DNA of 64,000 nucleotides, taken from contig CAVUZG010000004.1 in the NCBI GenBank assembly GCA_963745945.1, forward strand, positions 1,860,001-1,924,000, read 5' to 3'. How positions within the stretch are numbered: position 1 is the first letter of the stretch; every line of letters starts with the position of its first letter. Source of the DNA: DATFVA01 sp963745945. GTDB taxonomy: Bacteria > Bacteroidota > Ignavibacteria > Ignavibacteriales > Ignavibacteriaceae. Below are positions 27,287 to 36,713 of this stretch, piece by piece. Made by a program: the position numbers and the translations under genes. The notes beneath the pieces were generated by a model that saw nothing but the letters and a program-made list of their open reading frames with translations, was not told the origin of the DNA and did no database searches.

Positions 27287-28666
27287 ATGGCTGAAACAGA
27301 AAAATTTGATGCAATCATAATAGGTTCGGGTCAGGCAGGAAATCCATTGGCAAAAGCACTTGCCAATAAAAAATGGAAAACTGCTTTGGTTGAAAGATAT
27401 CTTGTCGGCGGATGCTGTATCAATTACGGCTGTACACCATCTAAAACAATGGCGGCAAGCTCAGAACTTATTAACCTGGTAAATAAATCCGGAGAGTTTG
27501 GAATTCATACTTCTGAAATAAAAATTAATCTCAAAGAAATAATAAACAGGAAAAGGGAAATCGTTAAATCATTTCGTGAAAGCGGCGAAAAAGGGATTGA
27601 AGAGACCGAAAATCTTGAGCTAATTAGAGGCGAAGCAAAATTTCTTGATAAAAAAACTATTGAGATTACTTCAGGTGAAAATAAAACCAGGAAAATAAAA
27701 GCACGCAAAATTTTTATTAATACCGGTGGAAAACCCTTCATCCCGGCGATAGAAGGAATTGATAAGGTCGATTTTCTTGACTCAACTTCAATAATGGAGC
27801 TTGAAGGAATTCCTGAACATCTTGTTGTCTTAGGGGGAGGTTATATCGGTCTGGAGTTCGGACAAATGTTCAGGCGATTTGGAAGCCGTGTAACAATCAT
27901 TCAACGTGGCAGCCAGCTTTTATCACGTGAAGATGAAGATGTTGCGGAAGAAGTTCAGAAAATTCTTTCTGATGAAGGAATCAAAATTCTTTTAAATACA
28001 AAAGTTAAATCGGTTTCAAAAACTGGTAAAGAAATTAAAGTGAAATTTTCGTCTGACGGAAAAGAAACTACGGTTTGTTGTTCTCATCTGCTTGTTGCTG
28101 TTGGAAGAATACCAAACACAAAATCGTTAAATCCCGAAGCTGCAGGAATTAAAACTGATGCGCGTGGTTTTATAAAGGTAAACAACAAGCTTGAAACAAA
28201 TGTTAAAGGAATTTATGCTTTGGGAGACGTTAAAGGTGGTCCGGCTTTTACTCATATTTCTTATGATGATTTCAGAATAATAAGAGATAATCTTTTCAAA
28301 AAGAAAAATAAAACAATTAAAAACAGACTTGTGCCTTATACAGTTTTCATCGATCCTCAGCTTGGAAGAGTTGGAATTACAGAAAAAGAAGCAAAACAGA
28401 AAAATTTAAATTATAAAGTTGCAAAGTTGCCGATGAATTATATTGCAAGAGCAATAGAAATAAATCAGGTAAAAGGATTTATGAAAGCGATCGTTGACGC
28501 TGATTCAAAAAAAATATTAGGCTGTGCAATACTTGGAATTGAAGGTGGAGAACTTGCCTCAATGATTCAGATTGCAATGATGGGAAACTTAAAATACACA
28601 GCCCTTAAAGAAGGAATTTTCACTCACCCCACATTGGCGGAATCACTCAATAATCTTTTTTCTTAA
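27287..28666 (+). CDS. class I pyridine nucleotide-disulfide oxidoreductase (mercuric reductase-like)
   Basis: 459 residues. FAD binding: DAIIIGSGQAGNPLAKALA. The redox disulfide is in VGGCCINYGCTPSKTM, the CxxxxC pair with an extra Cys directly before it. The NAD(P) site is VVLGGGYIGLEFGQMFRRFG. The C-terminal active-site block THPTLAESLNNLF carries the His-Glu-like base pair. It lacks the N-terminal heavy-metal domain and the C-terminal vicinal Cys pair of true mercuric reductase, so mercury reduction is unlikely. It closes the pentose phosphate operon (12 bases after zwf) and may use the NADPH made there; the disulfide substrate is unknown. Confidence 0.88.
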   Translation: MAETEKFDAIIIGSGQAGNPLAKALANKKWKTALVERYLVGGCCINYGCTPSKTMAASSELINLVNKSGEFGIHTSEIKINLKEIINRKREIVKSFRESGEKGIEETENLELIRGEAKFLDKKTIEITSGENKTRKIKARKIFINTGGKPFIPAIEGIDKVDFLDSTSIMELEGIPEHLVVLGGGYIGLEFGQMFRRFGSRVTIIQRGSQLLSREDEDVAEEVQKILSDEGIKILLNTKVKSVSKTGKEIKVKFSSDGKETTVCCSHLLVAVGRIPNTKSLNPEAAGIKTDARGFIKVNNKLETNVKGIYALGDVKGGPAFTHISYDDFRIIRDNLFKKKNKTIKNRLVPYTVFIDPQLGRVGITEKEAKQKNLNYKVAKLPMNYIARAIEINQVKGFMKAIVDADSKKILGCAILGIEGGELASMIQIAMMGNLKYTALKEGIFTHPTLAESLNNLFS

Positions 28667-28883
28667 ATCGACAATGGATTCCTCCTATATTCCCGCCTTT
28701 CAACATTTGACTCAACTCAATATTTATTATTACAATTTATTTTAGATTTATATAATAATAGTAAACACTAATCAAAATAATTATGAATCTTTTAGTTGCA
28801 TCTTTGACTGGTTGTTTTATAATTAAAACAACACCAGACGTTTAAAAATTAAATCGTTAATATATTTGTGCATATAATTAAGA

Positions 28884-30185
28884 ATGACAATATATTTTAA
28901 ATATATCAAATTTTCAGTTATAATAATATTCTTTCTTCTATCTGCCCTTATATCATTTTCCTGCAACTCATCCGAAAATCAATTTACAATATGGATTGGC
29001 GGTTCCCCGGAAGAAGTCAATTTCTGGTCTTCAGTAGTAAACGAGTTCAACGCTGAAAATAATTCTCATCTGCAGCTAATAAGACAGCCTACTTACTCCG
29101 ACCAAAGAAGACAGGCTCTTGTTATATCACTTCAGGCTAAACAAAATAATCCCGATTTATTTTTAATGGATGTCGTCTGGATAAATCAATTTATAAAATC
29201 CGATTGGCTTCAACCATTAAATAATTATGCCAATAAAGATAATTTTTCAACAAATGATTTCTTCAAAAAGAATATTGATAATGTAGATAGTTACGATAAT
29301 ACTTTATATGCACTTCCTGCTTTTATGGATGTTGCTCTTCTTTATTACAGGAAAGATTTACTTGAGAAAAATGGATACAAGTCCCCGCCCCAAACCTGGT
29401 ATCAGCTTCTTGATATGTGTATCAAAATTCAGAATGAAGAAAGAAAATCAAATAAAAGTTTTAACGGATTTGTTTGGGAAGGTGCCCAGTATGAAGGACT
29501 TGTTTGTTCTTTTATGGAATTTATTTCTTCAATGGGAGGCGGAATAATGCAGGGTGATTCTATAAATATTAACACACCTGCAAATGTAAAAGCACTTCAG
29601 TTTATGCAGGACTTAATTCAGAAATATCATGTTTCACCTGAAAACACTTACACTGAAATGAAAGAGGAAGAAGTCAGGAGAGCTTTTCAGAATGGAAATG
29701 CTTCGTTTGAAAGAAACTGGACATATGCATGGCAGCTTCACCAGTCAGATAATTCTTTTGTAAAAGGAAAAACAGGATTAACTCTTCTTCCTCATTCGCC
29801 GGATGATAGTTCATTTTCAACTTTGGGCGGATGGCACATCGGGATTTCAAAATATTCTGATAAAAAAGATGAGGCGTGGAAGTTTATAAAGTTTGTAACT
29901 TCATTTAAGGTGCAAAAAGAAATGCTGATGAAAATCGGCTGGAGCCCGGGAAGAAAAGATATTTATGAAGACAAGGAAATTCTTGAAAAAATGCCTCGGA
30001 TTAAAATAATAAAAGAAGCCCTTGAACACACTGTTGCAAGACCTACACTTCCCTACTATCCGCAGGTTTCAGAAGTTATCCAGAGATATGTTAATAATTG
30101 CTTGGCAGGAAAATCAACACCGGAAGAAGCTTTGAAAACCATTGCATCTGAATTAAAAGAAATTGAAAAATTATATAAAAAATAA
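28884..30185 (+). CDS. ABC sugar transporter substrate-binding lipoprotein
   Basis: 433 residues. A signal peptide with lipobox (LISFSCNSS, Cys at about residue 27) anchors it. The mature part has the cluster B / MalE-type fold of sugar-binding proteins: FTIWIGGSPEEVNFWSSVVNEFN at the start, then DLFLMDVVWINQF, ALPAFMDVALLYYRKDLLEKNG, and GGWHIGISKYSDKKDEAWKFIKF. The ligand is probably a di- or oligosaccharide such as trehalose or maltose, by likeness to permease and ATPase neighbours; the sequence does not decide. A 217-base gap upstream separates it from the pentose phosphate operon and should contain its own promoter. Confidence 0.9.
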   Translation: MTIYFKYIKFSVIIIFFLLSALISFSCNSSENQFTIWIGGSPEEVNFWSSVVNEFNAENNSHLQLIRQPTYSDQRRQALVISLQAKQNNPDLFLMDVVWINQFIKSDWLQPLNNYANKDNFSTNDFFKKNIDNVDSYDNTLYALPAFMDVALLYYRKDLLEKNGYKSPPQTWYQLLDMCIKIQNEERKSNKSFNGFVWEGAQYEGLVCSFMEFISSMGGGIMQGDSININTPANVKALQFMQDLIQKYHVSPENTYTEMKEEEVRRAFQNGNASFERNWTYAWQLHQSDNSFVKGKTGLTLLPHSPDDSSFSTLGGWHIGISKYSDKKDEAWKFIKFVTSFKVQKEMLMKIGWSPGRKDIYEDKEILEKMPRIKIIKEALEHTVARPTLPYYPQVSEVIQRYVNNCLAGKSTPEEALKTIASELKEIEKLYKK

Positions 30186-30190
30186 TATTT

Positions 30191-30257
30191 GTCACCCCGA
30201 ACTTGTGTCGGGGTCTTAACTTATAAAATTTATAAACTGAACCGAGTTCAGCATGAC
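30191..30257 (+). repeat. two-hairpin dispersed repeat, family A
   Basis: Begins GTCA and ends TGAC. The left hairpin is ACCCCGA/TCGGGGT, the right one CTGAAC/GTTCAG. It lies between the binding-protein gene and the first permease. Same design at 42108-42179 and 42371-42457. It may also act as a processing or attenuation site that lowers permease expression. Confidence 0.7.
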
Positions 30258-30283
30258 AATCTATAAAAAGTCATTCGTAAATT

Positions 30284-31162
30284 ATGGATTACAACTTAAA
30301 AGAAACAAAAACAGCATACTGGTTTAATGCACCGCTAATAATAACAGCGGTTGTATTTATTCTTATTCCGGTTATCGGAACAGTTATAACAAGTTTAAAC
30401 AGAGATGTAACTTTTCTGCCGTCAAAATTTCTTGGATTAGAAAATTACCGGCGAATGCTGGGCGATCCACATTTCTGGCAGTCGGTTAGTTTCACTCTAT
30501 TATTTGTTTTGGTTTCTGTTTCGCTTGAATTATTCTTCGGGATGCTATTCGCACTTATACTCAACGAAACACTGCCGGCAAGAGGTTTATTTCGTGTTGC
30601 TATTCTTATTCCTTGGGCAATTCCTATTGCAATTTCCGGAAGAATCTGGCAACTTATTTATAATTATGAATATGGATTATTCAACTACCTAATTCAACTT
30701 TGGGGAATCTCAAATCAACCTGTAAGCTGGCTTGGTTCTTCGTTCGGCGCTTTTTCTTCGGTTGTAATTGCAGATGTCTGGAAGACAACTCCGTTTATGG
30801 CAATAATTATTCTTGCAGGTCTATCAACGATTCCACGTGAACTTTACAAACAGGCAATGATTGACGGAACTAATTTCGTTCAGAGATTTATTAACATATC
30901 ACTTCCTCTTCTTCGTCCAGTAATTGTTGTTGCATTGTTATTCAGAACAGTTGATGCTATCAGGATTTTCGATCTTGTTTATGTATTAACCGGCGGCGGA
31001 CCGGGTGGAAGTACTACTTCACTCTCTCTTTATGCATATAATTATTATGTGAGCGGAGATTTCGGTTATGGTTCTGCTGTTTCTGTAATTGTTTTTGTGT
31101 TTGCTGCTGTTCTTGCTGTCGCTTATATAAAATTCGGAAGATTTAAAGAGGTCTTTAAATGA
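30284..31162 (+). CDS. ABC sugar transporter permease (MalF/UgpA type)
   Basis: 292 residues with six predicted membrane helices. The EAA loop, the contact site for the ATPase, is seen as YKQAMIDGTNFVQRFINISLPLLRPV (about residues 188-213). The N-terminal TAYWFNAPLIITAVVFILIPV helix and TGGGPGGSTTSLSLYAYN near the end are typical of UgpA/MalF partners. It forms the membrane channel together with the next gene product. The gene follows a repeat element rather than a terminator, so it is probably co-transcribed with the binding protein. It overlaps the next gene as ATGA. Confidence 0.93.
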   Translation: MDYNLKETKTAYWFNAPLIITAVVFILIPVIGTVITSLNRDVTFLPSKFLGLENYRRMLGDPHFWQSVSFTLLFVLVSVSLELFFGMLFALILNETLPARGLFRVAILIPWAIPIAISGRIWQLIYNYEYGLFNYLIQLWGISNQPVSWLGSSFGAFSSVVIADVWKTTPFMAIIILAGLSTIPRELYKQAMIDGTNFVQRFINISLPLLRPVIVVALLFRTVDAIRIFDLVYVLTGGGPGGSTTSLSLYAYNYYVSGDFGYGSAVSVIVFVFAAVLAVAYIKFGRFKEVFK

Positions 31163-31989
31163 AAGAATATAAAATCATTTCCTTCCTTAAGTTTTTCGGT
31201 GCAGTATTTCTTTTACTATTTTGTCTGCTTCCATTCATCTGGATGATTATAATATCACTAACTAAAAACCCGGATTTTCTTTCATCCGGGCAATCAGTTT
31301 CATTCACATTTACAAATTATACTGATCTTCTTTCAAGCAGTTCCACTCATCTTTTAGATTATTTGAAGAACAGCATTATTGTTTCAATCATTTCGGCATT
31401 TTGTGCAACGTTGTTTGCTGGTTTATCTGCATACGCAATTACCCGATTAAACTTTCCGGGAAAGATTTTAATTCCTTTAATACTGCTTGCATTTTCTATG
31501 TTTCCACAAATAAGTATAATCGGTTATCTTTTTAAACTGATGACATGGATTGGATGGATAAATACATATTACGCTTTAATATTTCCTTACATCACTCTTG
31601 GTCTTCCACTGGCTTTGTGGATAATGCTCAGTTATTTATCACGACTTTCAACCGAACTTGATAAAGCAGCTTTAATTGATGGGGCAAGCAGATGGCAGAT
31701 TCTGCAGAAAATTATTTTTCCTGTTGCTCTGCCGGGAGCCTTTTCAACTTTTATGTTAATCCTAATTTATTCTTTTAATGAATTTCTATTCGCATTAATG
31801 TTAACAATTGATTACAAGGCAAGAACGATTCCCGTAGGTATTGCGCTGTTTGAAGGATTACATGGACAGGTTCCGTGGGGTTATATAATGGCAAGTGCAG
31901 TAATTGCTGTTGTTCCATTAATTATACTTACCGCTTTCTTCCAGCGTTACATTATACAGGGGTTAACTGAAGGAGCAATAAAAGGATGA
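31159..31989 (+). CDS. ABC sugar transporter permease (MalG/UgpE type)
   Basis: 276 residues with six membrane helices. The EAA loop is LDKAALIDGASRWQILQKIIFPVALPG (about residues 170-196), and ITRLNFPG precedes the third helix as usual. The C-terminus MASAVIAVVPLIILTAFFQRYIIQGLTEGAIKG is the classic MalG family ending. It pairs with the previous gene product. Start and stop both overlap neighbours by four bases, indicating tight translational coupling with the upstream permease and the downstream ATPase. Confidence 0.94.
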   Translation: MKEYKIISFLKFFGAVFLLLFCLLPFIWMIIISLTKNPDFLSSGQSVSFTFTNYTDLLSSSSTHLLDYLKNSIIVSIISAFCATLFAGLSAYAITRLNFPGKILIPLILLAFSMFPQISIIGYLFKLMTWIGWINTYYALIFPYITLGLPLALWIMLSYLSRLSTELDKAALIDGASRWQILQKIIFPVALPGAFSTFMLILIYSFNEFLFALMLTIDYKARTIPVGIALFEGLHGQVPWGYIMASAVIAVVPLIILTAFFQRYIIQGLTEGAIKG

Positions 31990-33058
31990 AAAATGTAAGC
32001 ATAAAAAATATTCAAAAGAAATTTTTTACCGTAAGGAGAGGTACAGTTGAAGCTTTAAAGGGATTAATATTAAAATTGAAGCAGGAAAGTTTTTTGTGCT
32101 TCTTGGTCCCAGCGGATGTGGTAAATCAACTTTGCTAAATATTATTGCCGGAATTGAAAAACCTTCCGGGGGTGAAATAAGTTTTGATGACGAAATTATT
32201 GTGTCTGGCGAAAAAAAAATATTTTTATCACCAAAAGAACGTGATGTAGCAATGGTTTTTCAGAGTTATGCTTTGTACCCTCATATGAATGTGAGGGAGA
32301 ATATATCTTTTCCTTTGAAAATTGCTAAAATGGATAGGGAAGAATTAAATAGGAAGGTTGAAAAAGCCGCCGGAATACTTGAGATAACCAAAATACTTGA
32401 AGCAAAACCAGGTGAATTAAGTGGCGGGCAAAGACAGCGTGTTGCTTTAGGAAGGGCAATTGTAAGAGAACCAAATGTGCTTCTGCTGGACGAACCTTTA
32501 TCGAATCTGGATGCAATGTTGAGAATAACTATGAGAAGCGAACTGAAAGAAATTCAGAGAGAGTTAAAACTTACGACAATTTATGTTACGCACGATCAGA
32601 CGGAAGCAATGTCGCTCGGCGATTCAATTGCAGTTTTAAAAGACGGAGAAGTTCAACAAATTGGAACACCTTATGAAATTTATAATGAACCGGAAAATCT
32701 TTTTGTCGCGAAGTTTATCGGCTCGCCGCCAATGAATATTCTGCATAAGGAAATCATTGATAAAACTGAAAAGCAAATCGAAAGACTGAAAAAATTAAGT
32801 GCTGAAAATGTTATTATAGGATTAAGGCCTGAAGATGTAAAATTTGTTCCGGTAAATGAGGGAATATTGAAGGGAAAAATTAAGATGATTGGTCCGGTTG
32901 GAAGTGAATCTTTAATTTATATTTCAATAAATAAAAATGAAATATTAGCAAAAGTCCCGGAGCGTACAATATTTAATGAGGGAGATGAAATAGGAATTAG
33001 TTTTGACGAGAAAAAGCTTATCCTTTTTAATCGGGAAACAGAGAAAAGAGTTGAGTAA
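31986..33058 (+). CDS. ABC sugar transporter ATPase (MalK/UgpC type), apparent frameshift near 32062
   Basis: The gene starts at ATG 31986, overlapping the permease stop (ATGA): KNVSIKNIQKKFFTVRRGTVEALKG. The frame then breaks and resumes as NIKIEAGKFFVLLGPSGCGKST. Reading GGGATTAATATT as GGGAATTAATATT restores one continuous frame of about 357 residues, so one A seems to be missing near 32062. Walker A GPSGCGKST, Q-loop MVFQSYALYPHM, signature LSGGQRQRVALGRAI, Walker B LLLDEPLSNLDAML and the switch His in YVTHDQTEA are intact. The C-terminus has the MOI-type regulatory domain of MalK. It energises sugar uptake. Confidence 0.9.
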
Positions 33059-33125
33059 AATAGTTTTACTTTGATTGAGACAATGAAAAAAATAGAAAAG
33101 CATTAAAAATATTTAAGGATGAATT

Positions 33126-34700
33126 ATGAGCTTTAAAGAAATTGCAAAGAAAAGTGATTTGAAAAACGGGGAAATGAAATCATATAAATTAGACGAAAAC
33201 AATAATGTTCTATTATGTAGAATAAATGACGAATTTTTTGCAGTCGGTGCGACTTGTACTCACTATGGTGCCTCGCTCGAAGAGGGAATTCTGAAAGATG
33301 ATACTATTATCTGTCCTTTACATCATGCATGCTTTAATGCAAAAAACGGCGATTTACTTGAACCACCGGCTATGGATGCGCTTCCTAATTATAAATTACA
33401 ATTAGAGGGTGATTTAATAAAAATTAAGGTTTCAAAAGAAATCCCGTTTTCCAGAAATCCTGATATGACAAAGAAAGATATTAAAAAGGACGAAAGAACG
33501 TTTGTAATTCTTGGTGCCGGTGCTTCAGCTTTTTTTGCTGCACAATCTATGAGGGAAAACGACTTTAAAGGAAATATCGTTATGGTTACCAGAGAAAACA
33601 AAACTCCTTATGACCGTCCCAATCTTAGCAAAGATTATCTTTCGGGAAATGCGCAGCCTGAATGGATGCCTCTTCGCCCCGATGATTTTTATGAAGAAAA
33701 TGGAATTCAAATACTAAAGGGAATAAATATCAATGGAGTGAATTTCAAAGGAAAAATTGTCTCATTCGATAACGGAGAAAACTTAAAATATGATAAGCTG
33801 CTCATTGCAACCGGGGGAGTCCCGCGGAAACTTAACATTCCCGGAGCCGGATTAAATAATATTTTTTATTTAAGAACCTTCAATGATGCAGATAATATTA
33901 TTGAAGCAGCTAAAAATGCAAAGAGCGCAGTTGTTATTGGTGCTGGTTTCATTGCAATGGAAACTGCGCATAGTTTAACCGAACGAAATATTAAGGTTAC
34001 TGTTGTCGCTCAGGGAGAAGTTCCTTTTGAAAGAAATTTCGGCAAGGAAATCGGAAATCTTTTTAAGAAAGAACATGAAAAGGAAGGGACAATATTTAAA
34101 TTAAAATCAGCAGTTAAAGAATTTAAAGGAAACGGGAATGTAAAATCAGTACTGCTGGAATCCGGTGAAGAGATTGAAACTGATTTTGTTGTTATAGGAA
34201 TTGGTGTAAAGCCCGCAACAGGATTTTTGTCGGGAATTGATTTACTTGATGACGGAAGTTTAAAAACTGACTCAACCCTGAAAGTGACGGAAGATGTTTA
34301 CGCAGCAGGAGATATTGCAACTTTCCCGGAACCACATACCGGAAATTTAATCAGGGTTGAACACTGGCGGCTGGCAATGCAGTTAGGCAGGATTGCAGGA
34401 GCTAATATGGCGGGTAAAAAAGTTGTTTATGATGATGTTCCATACTTCTGGACAGAGCAGGCGGGAATCAGTCTGAGGTATGTTGGCTTTGTAAAGAAAT
34501 GGGATGAAATCATCATTGATGGAAACATTCACAAAAAAGATTTCATAGCTTACTATATAAAGGATAATTTTATTTGTGCCGCAGCGGGAGTAAACAGGGA
34601 TAAAGAAATTGATATTATTCATCTCCTTATAAAAAAACAAAATCTTCCTGAAGTTGAGGCTCTCCGTGATAATTCAGCAAATATATTAAACCTAATTTAG
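33126..34700 (+). CDS. Rieske [2Fe-2S]-FAD oxidoreductase (AIFM3/ferredoxin reductase-like)
   Basis: 524 residues in two parts. Residues 1-105 are a Rieske domain with the two cluster motifs CTHYGAS and CPLHHACF (CxH...CxxH). From about residue 122 an FAD/NAD(P) reductase follows: TFVILGAGASAFFAAQSM for FAD, AVVIGAGFIAMETAHSL for the nicotinamide nucleotide, and VYAAGDIATFPEP. This arrangement is found in AIFM3-like proteins and stand-alone dioxygenase reductases. Probable role: electron transfer from NAD(P)H to an unknown partner. No oxygenase gene is adjacent. It follows the sugar transporter by 67 bases and may be in its transcript. Confidence 0.88.
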   Translation: MSFKEIAKKSDLKNGEMKSYKLDENNNVLLCRINDEFFAVGATCTHYGASLEEGILKDDTIICPLHHACFNAKNGDLLEPPAMDALPNYKLQLEGDLIKIKVSKEIPFSRNPDMTKKDIKKDERTFVILGAGASAFFAAQSMRENDFKGNIVMVTRENKTPYDRPNLSKDYLSGNAQPEWMPLRPDDFYEENGIQILKGININGVNFKGKIVSFDNGENLKYDKLLIATGGVPRKLNIPGAGLNNIFYLRTFNDADNIIEAAKNAKSAVVIGAGFIAMETAHSLTERNIKVTVVAQGEVPFERNFGKEIGNLFKKEHEKEGTIFKLKSAVKEFKGNGNVKSVLLESGEEIETDFVVIGIGVKPATGFLSGIDLLDDGSLKTDSTLKVTEDVYAAGDIATFPEPHTGNLIRVEHWRLAMQLGRIAGANMAGKKVVYDDVPYFWTEQAGISLRYVGFVKKWDEIIIDGNIHKKDFIAYYIKDNFICAAAGVNRDKEIDIIHLLIKKQNLPEVEALRDNSANILNLI

Positions 34701-34873
34701 AAAGAGACTTGTGAATATTCTTTCATTTGTGCAGAAGTCAGACTAAATCCTCTTTTCATAAAATATAATTAATTTATTTGTTTCTTCTTTTTCCACTGCA
34801 AGGAGGTTAAATTAGCACATCAATAAAAATATTTATTCCTAAAACAAAGTTTGTTATTCGGGGTAAAACTTAA

Positions 34874-35920
34874 ATGATAACTTACGATCTAATTGACCAT
34901 CTTCAGATTCTCTTAAAGCAAGAAGAGATTGGTTCCGTTAAAATGGATATTAATTCTTTCATCAGCGAGATAAATAAACTTGATGATAAATTAATTATAC
35001 ATAGAAATGGAAGCACAGATAATATTTCCAAAAACTTTCTTATCGGGGAATTAACACAAATCCAGAAAACCAGGACACTTGAAAGAACCCGTTATTACAT
35101 CAAAAGATTAATCAAAAGTCTTTCCGAAAGAAAAGAAGGAAGAATAAATGACATTAATCTTAACCGCTGGAAGGAATACGATGATCTTTTAACAGACAGT
35201 TTATGGATACTTGATAAACGGGACCGAACCGGGGCGCACACAGCAGGTTACTGGGGGAATTTCATTCCGCAAATACCCAACCAGTTTTTAAGAAGGTATA
35301 CAAAGAAAGGAGAATGGGTTCTAGATGCTTTTCTCGGCAGCGGAACAACATTAATAGAATGTAAAAGACTTGGGAGAAACGGAATCGGGATTGAACTACA
35401 GCCTGGAGTAGTGAAGTTATCCAAAAAAATAATCAGTAAAGAAAAAAATCCCCATAAAATAAAAACAGAAATTATTAACGCTGACAGTACCGAATTAAAT
35501 TTTAAAGCAGAATTAAAAAAACGTAAGTGCGGTTCAGTTCAGTTTTTAATTATGCATCCTCCCTACTGGGATATAATCAGGTTTAGTGAAAAGAAAAATG
35601 ATTTATCAAATGCAGAATCTGTTGAAGATTTTTTAACCATGTTCGGAAAAGTAATTGATAGAACATTCCCGGTTTTAGATGAAGGAAGATATGCAGCGGT
35701 CGTCATAGGAGATAAATATTCATCGGGCGAATGGATTCCGTTGGGATTTTACACAATGCAGGAAATGGTAAAGCGCGGCTACAAATTAAAATCAACAATC
35801 ATCAAAAATTTTGATCAGACAACGGCAAAAAGAAACCAGAAAGAATTATGGCGATACCGCGCATTGGCAGGCGGATTTTATATTTTCAAACACGAATATA
35901 TTTTTTTATTTCAAAAATAA
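34874..35920 (+). CDS. DNA methyltransferase, PPYW type (amino-methylating)
   Basis: 348 residues. Order of motifs: a motif X-like GYWGNFIPQIPNQFLRRY (125-142), motif I VLDAFLGSGTTLIEC (149-163), then motif IV HPPYWD (228-233). PPYW or its variants mark enzymes that methylate an exocyclic amino group (N6-adenine or N4-cytosine). Order X-I-IV resembles the gamma-type arrangement; residues 1-110 and the C-terminal part would contain target recognition. The next gene carries a PD-(D/E)XK-like site, so the two may form a type II restriction-modification system. A 173-base gap upstream suggests its own promoter. Confidence 0.85.
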   Translation: MITYDLIDHLQILLKQEEIGSVKMDINSFISEINKLDDKLIIHRNGSTDNISKNFLIGELTQIQKTRTLERTRYYIKRLIKSLSERKEGRINDINLNRWKEYDDLLTDSLWILDKRDRTGAHTAGYWGNFIPQIPNQFLRRYTKKGEWVLDAFLGSGTTLIECKRLGRNGIGIELQPGVVKLSKKIISKEKNPHKIKTEIINADSTELNFKAELKKRKCGSVQFLIMHPPYWDIIRFSEKKNDLSNAESVEDFLTMFGKVIDRTFPVLDEGRYAAVVIGDKYSSGEWIPLGFYTMQEMVKRGYKLKSTIIKNFDQTTAKRNQKELWRYRALAGGFYIFKHEYIFLFQK

Positions 35921-35954
35921 ATCTGCAGAGATCGGTTTGATCTGTGTGCTATTT

Positions 35955-36602
35955 ATGGATATTCCACTATCAAATATTGAAAACGAATTAAAAAAACGAT
36001 TGGTTTATCCTTACAAATGGGGACGAAAACAAAATGATAACTACGATAAACTTACAAACTTCGTTTACCACGAACCAATTTTTGAAAATATATTAACAGA
36101 AATTAAAGACAGGTTCGGCAAAGACCGCGAACATGATAATATCTCAAACTATGCACTGAACCGATGGTATAATTTCTGGTCGGCTTATGCTGTTGAAAAA
36201 ATATTCTGCACAATGCCTGACGTTATTCCTGCAATGGATGAAAAAGACCGGCTTGTAGATTTCACAATACAGGGTGCAAAATTTGATCATAAAACATCTG
36301 TATTCCCTAAAAATTTTCCTTACAAAATAGATGAAGCAATAAAGAAAACAAGTGAACTGATAAAATGGCTTTATAAAAATCAGTCTCAGCAGCAGAGGAA
36401 ACATTTGAAGAACAGGTTGTTCATTGTTCTTTATTCACAGGACGGAAACCACTGGCAGCTTAAGTCAGAAATAACCTGGCTGAAATCTGTAATTGAAAGA
36501 TATATGCTGGGCTTCAATCCTGATTATCTTCTTAAATTTTCATTTGAATCCGGTGTTTTTACAATTTCGGACGTAATCTGGGCAATCAAAGAACAACCAT
36601 AA
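35955..36602 (+). CDS. putative restriction endonuclease (PD-(D/E)XK-like) next to a DNA methyltransferase
   Basis: 215 residues from ATG 35955, 34 bases after the methyltransferase stop; an in-frame ATG at 35811 would need a long overlap with the methyltransferase and gives an implausible extension. No clear ribosome binding site is seen. D102 in LVDF and D111/K113 in FDHKTSVFPKNF fit the D...(D/E)xK core, with a helical segment before it (WYNFWSAYAVEKIF). The C-terminal part (DYLLKFSFESGVFTISDVIWAI) is likely a beta-rich end of the nuclease. I do not recognise a named family; the assignment rests on these residues and position. Confidence 0.6.
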   Translation: MDIPLSNIENELKKRLVYPYKWGRKQNDNYDKLTNFVYHEPIFENILTEIKDRFGKDREHDNISNYALNRWYNFWSAYAVEKIFCTMPDVIPAMDEKDRLVDFTIQGAKFDHKTSVFPKNFPYKIDEAIKKTSELIKWLYKNQSQQQRKHLKNRLFIVLYSQDGNHWQLKSEITWLKSVIERYMLGFNPDYLLKFSFESGVFTISDVIWAIKEQP

Positions 36603-36713
36603 ATTTCTTTTCCTTTTTGGTGGAATTTTGAATGCCATCTGAATAACTCATCATATGCTTGTTATCTATAAAATATTATATTAGAATCCTCCATTCTTAA
36701 ACAGGAAAAACAC

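Noticed and set aside
27287..28666. True mercuric reductase (merA)
   Set aside because: Lacks the C-terminal vicinal cysteines and the N-terminal metal domain, and no mer genes are near.
35811..35954. Longer form of the nuclease from ATG 35811
   Set aside because: Would overlap the methyltransferase by 110 bases and the added residues look like shadow coding of that gene.
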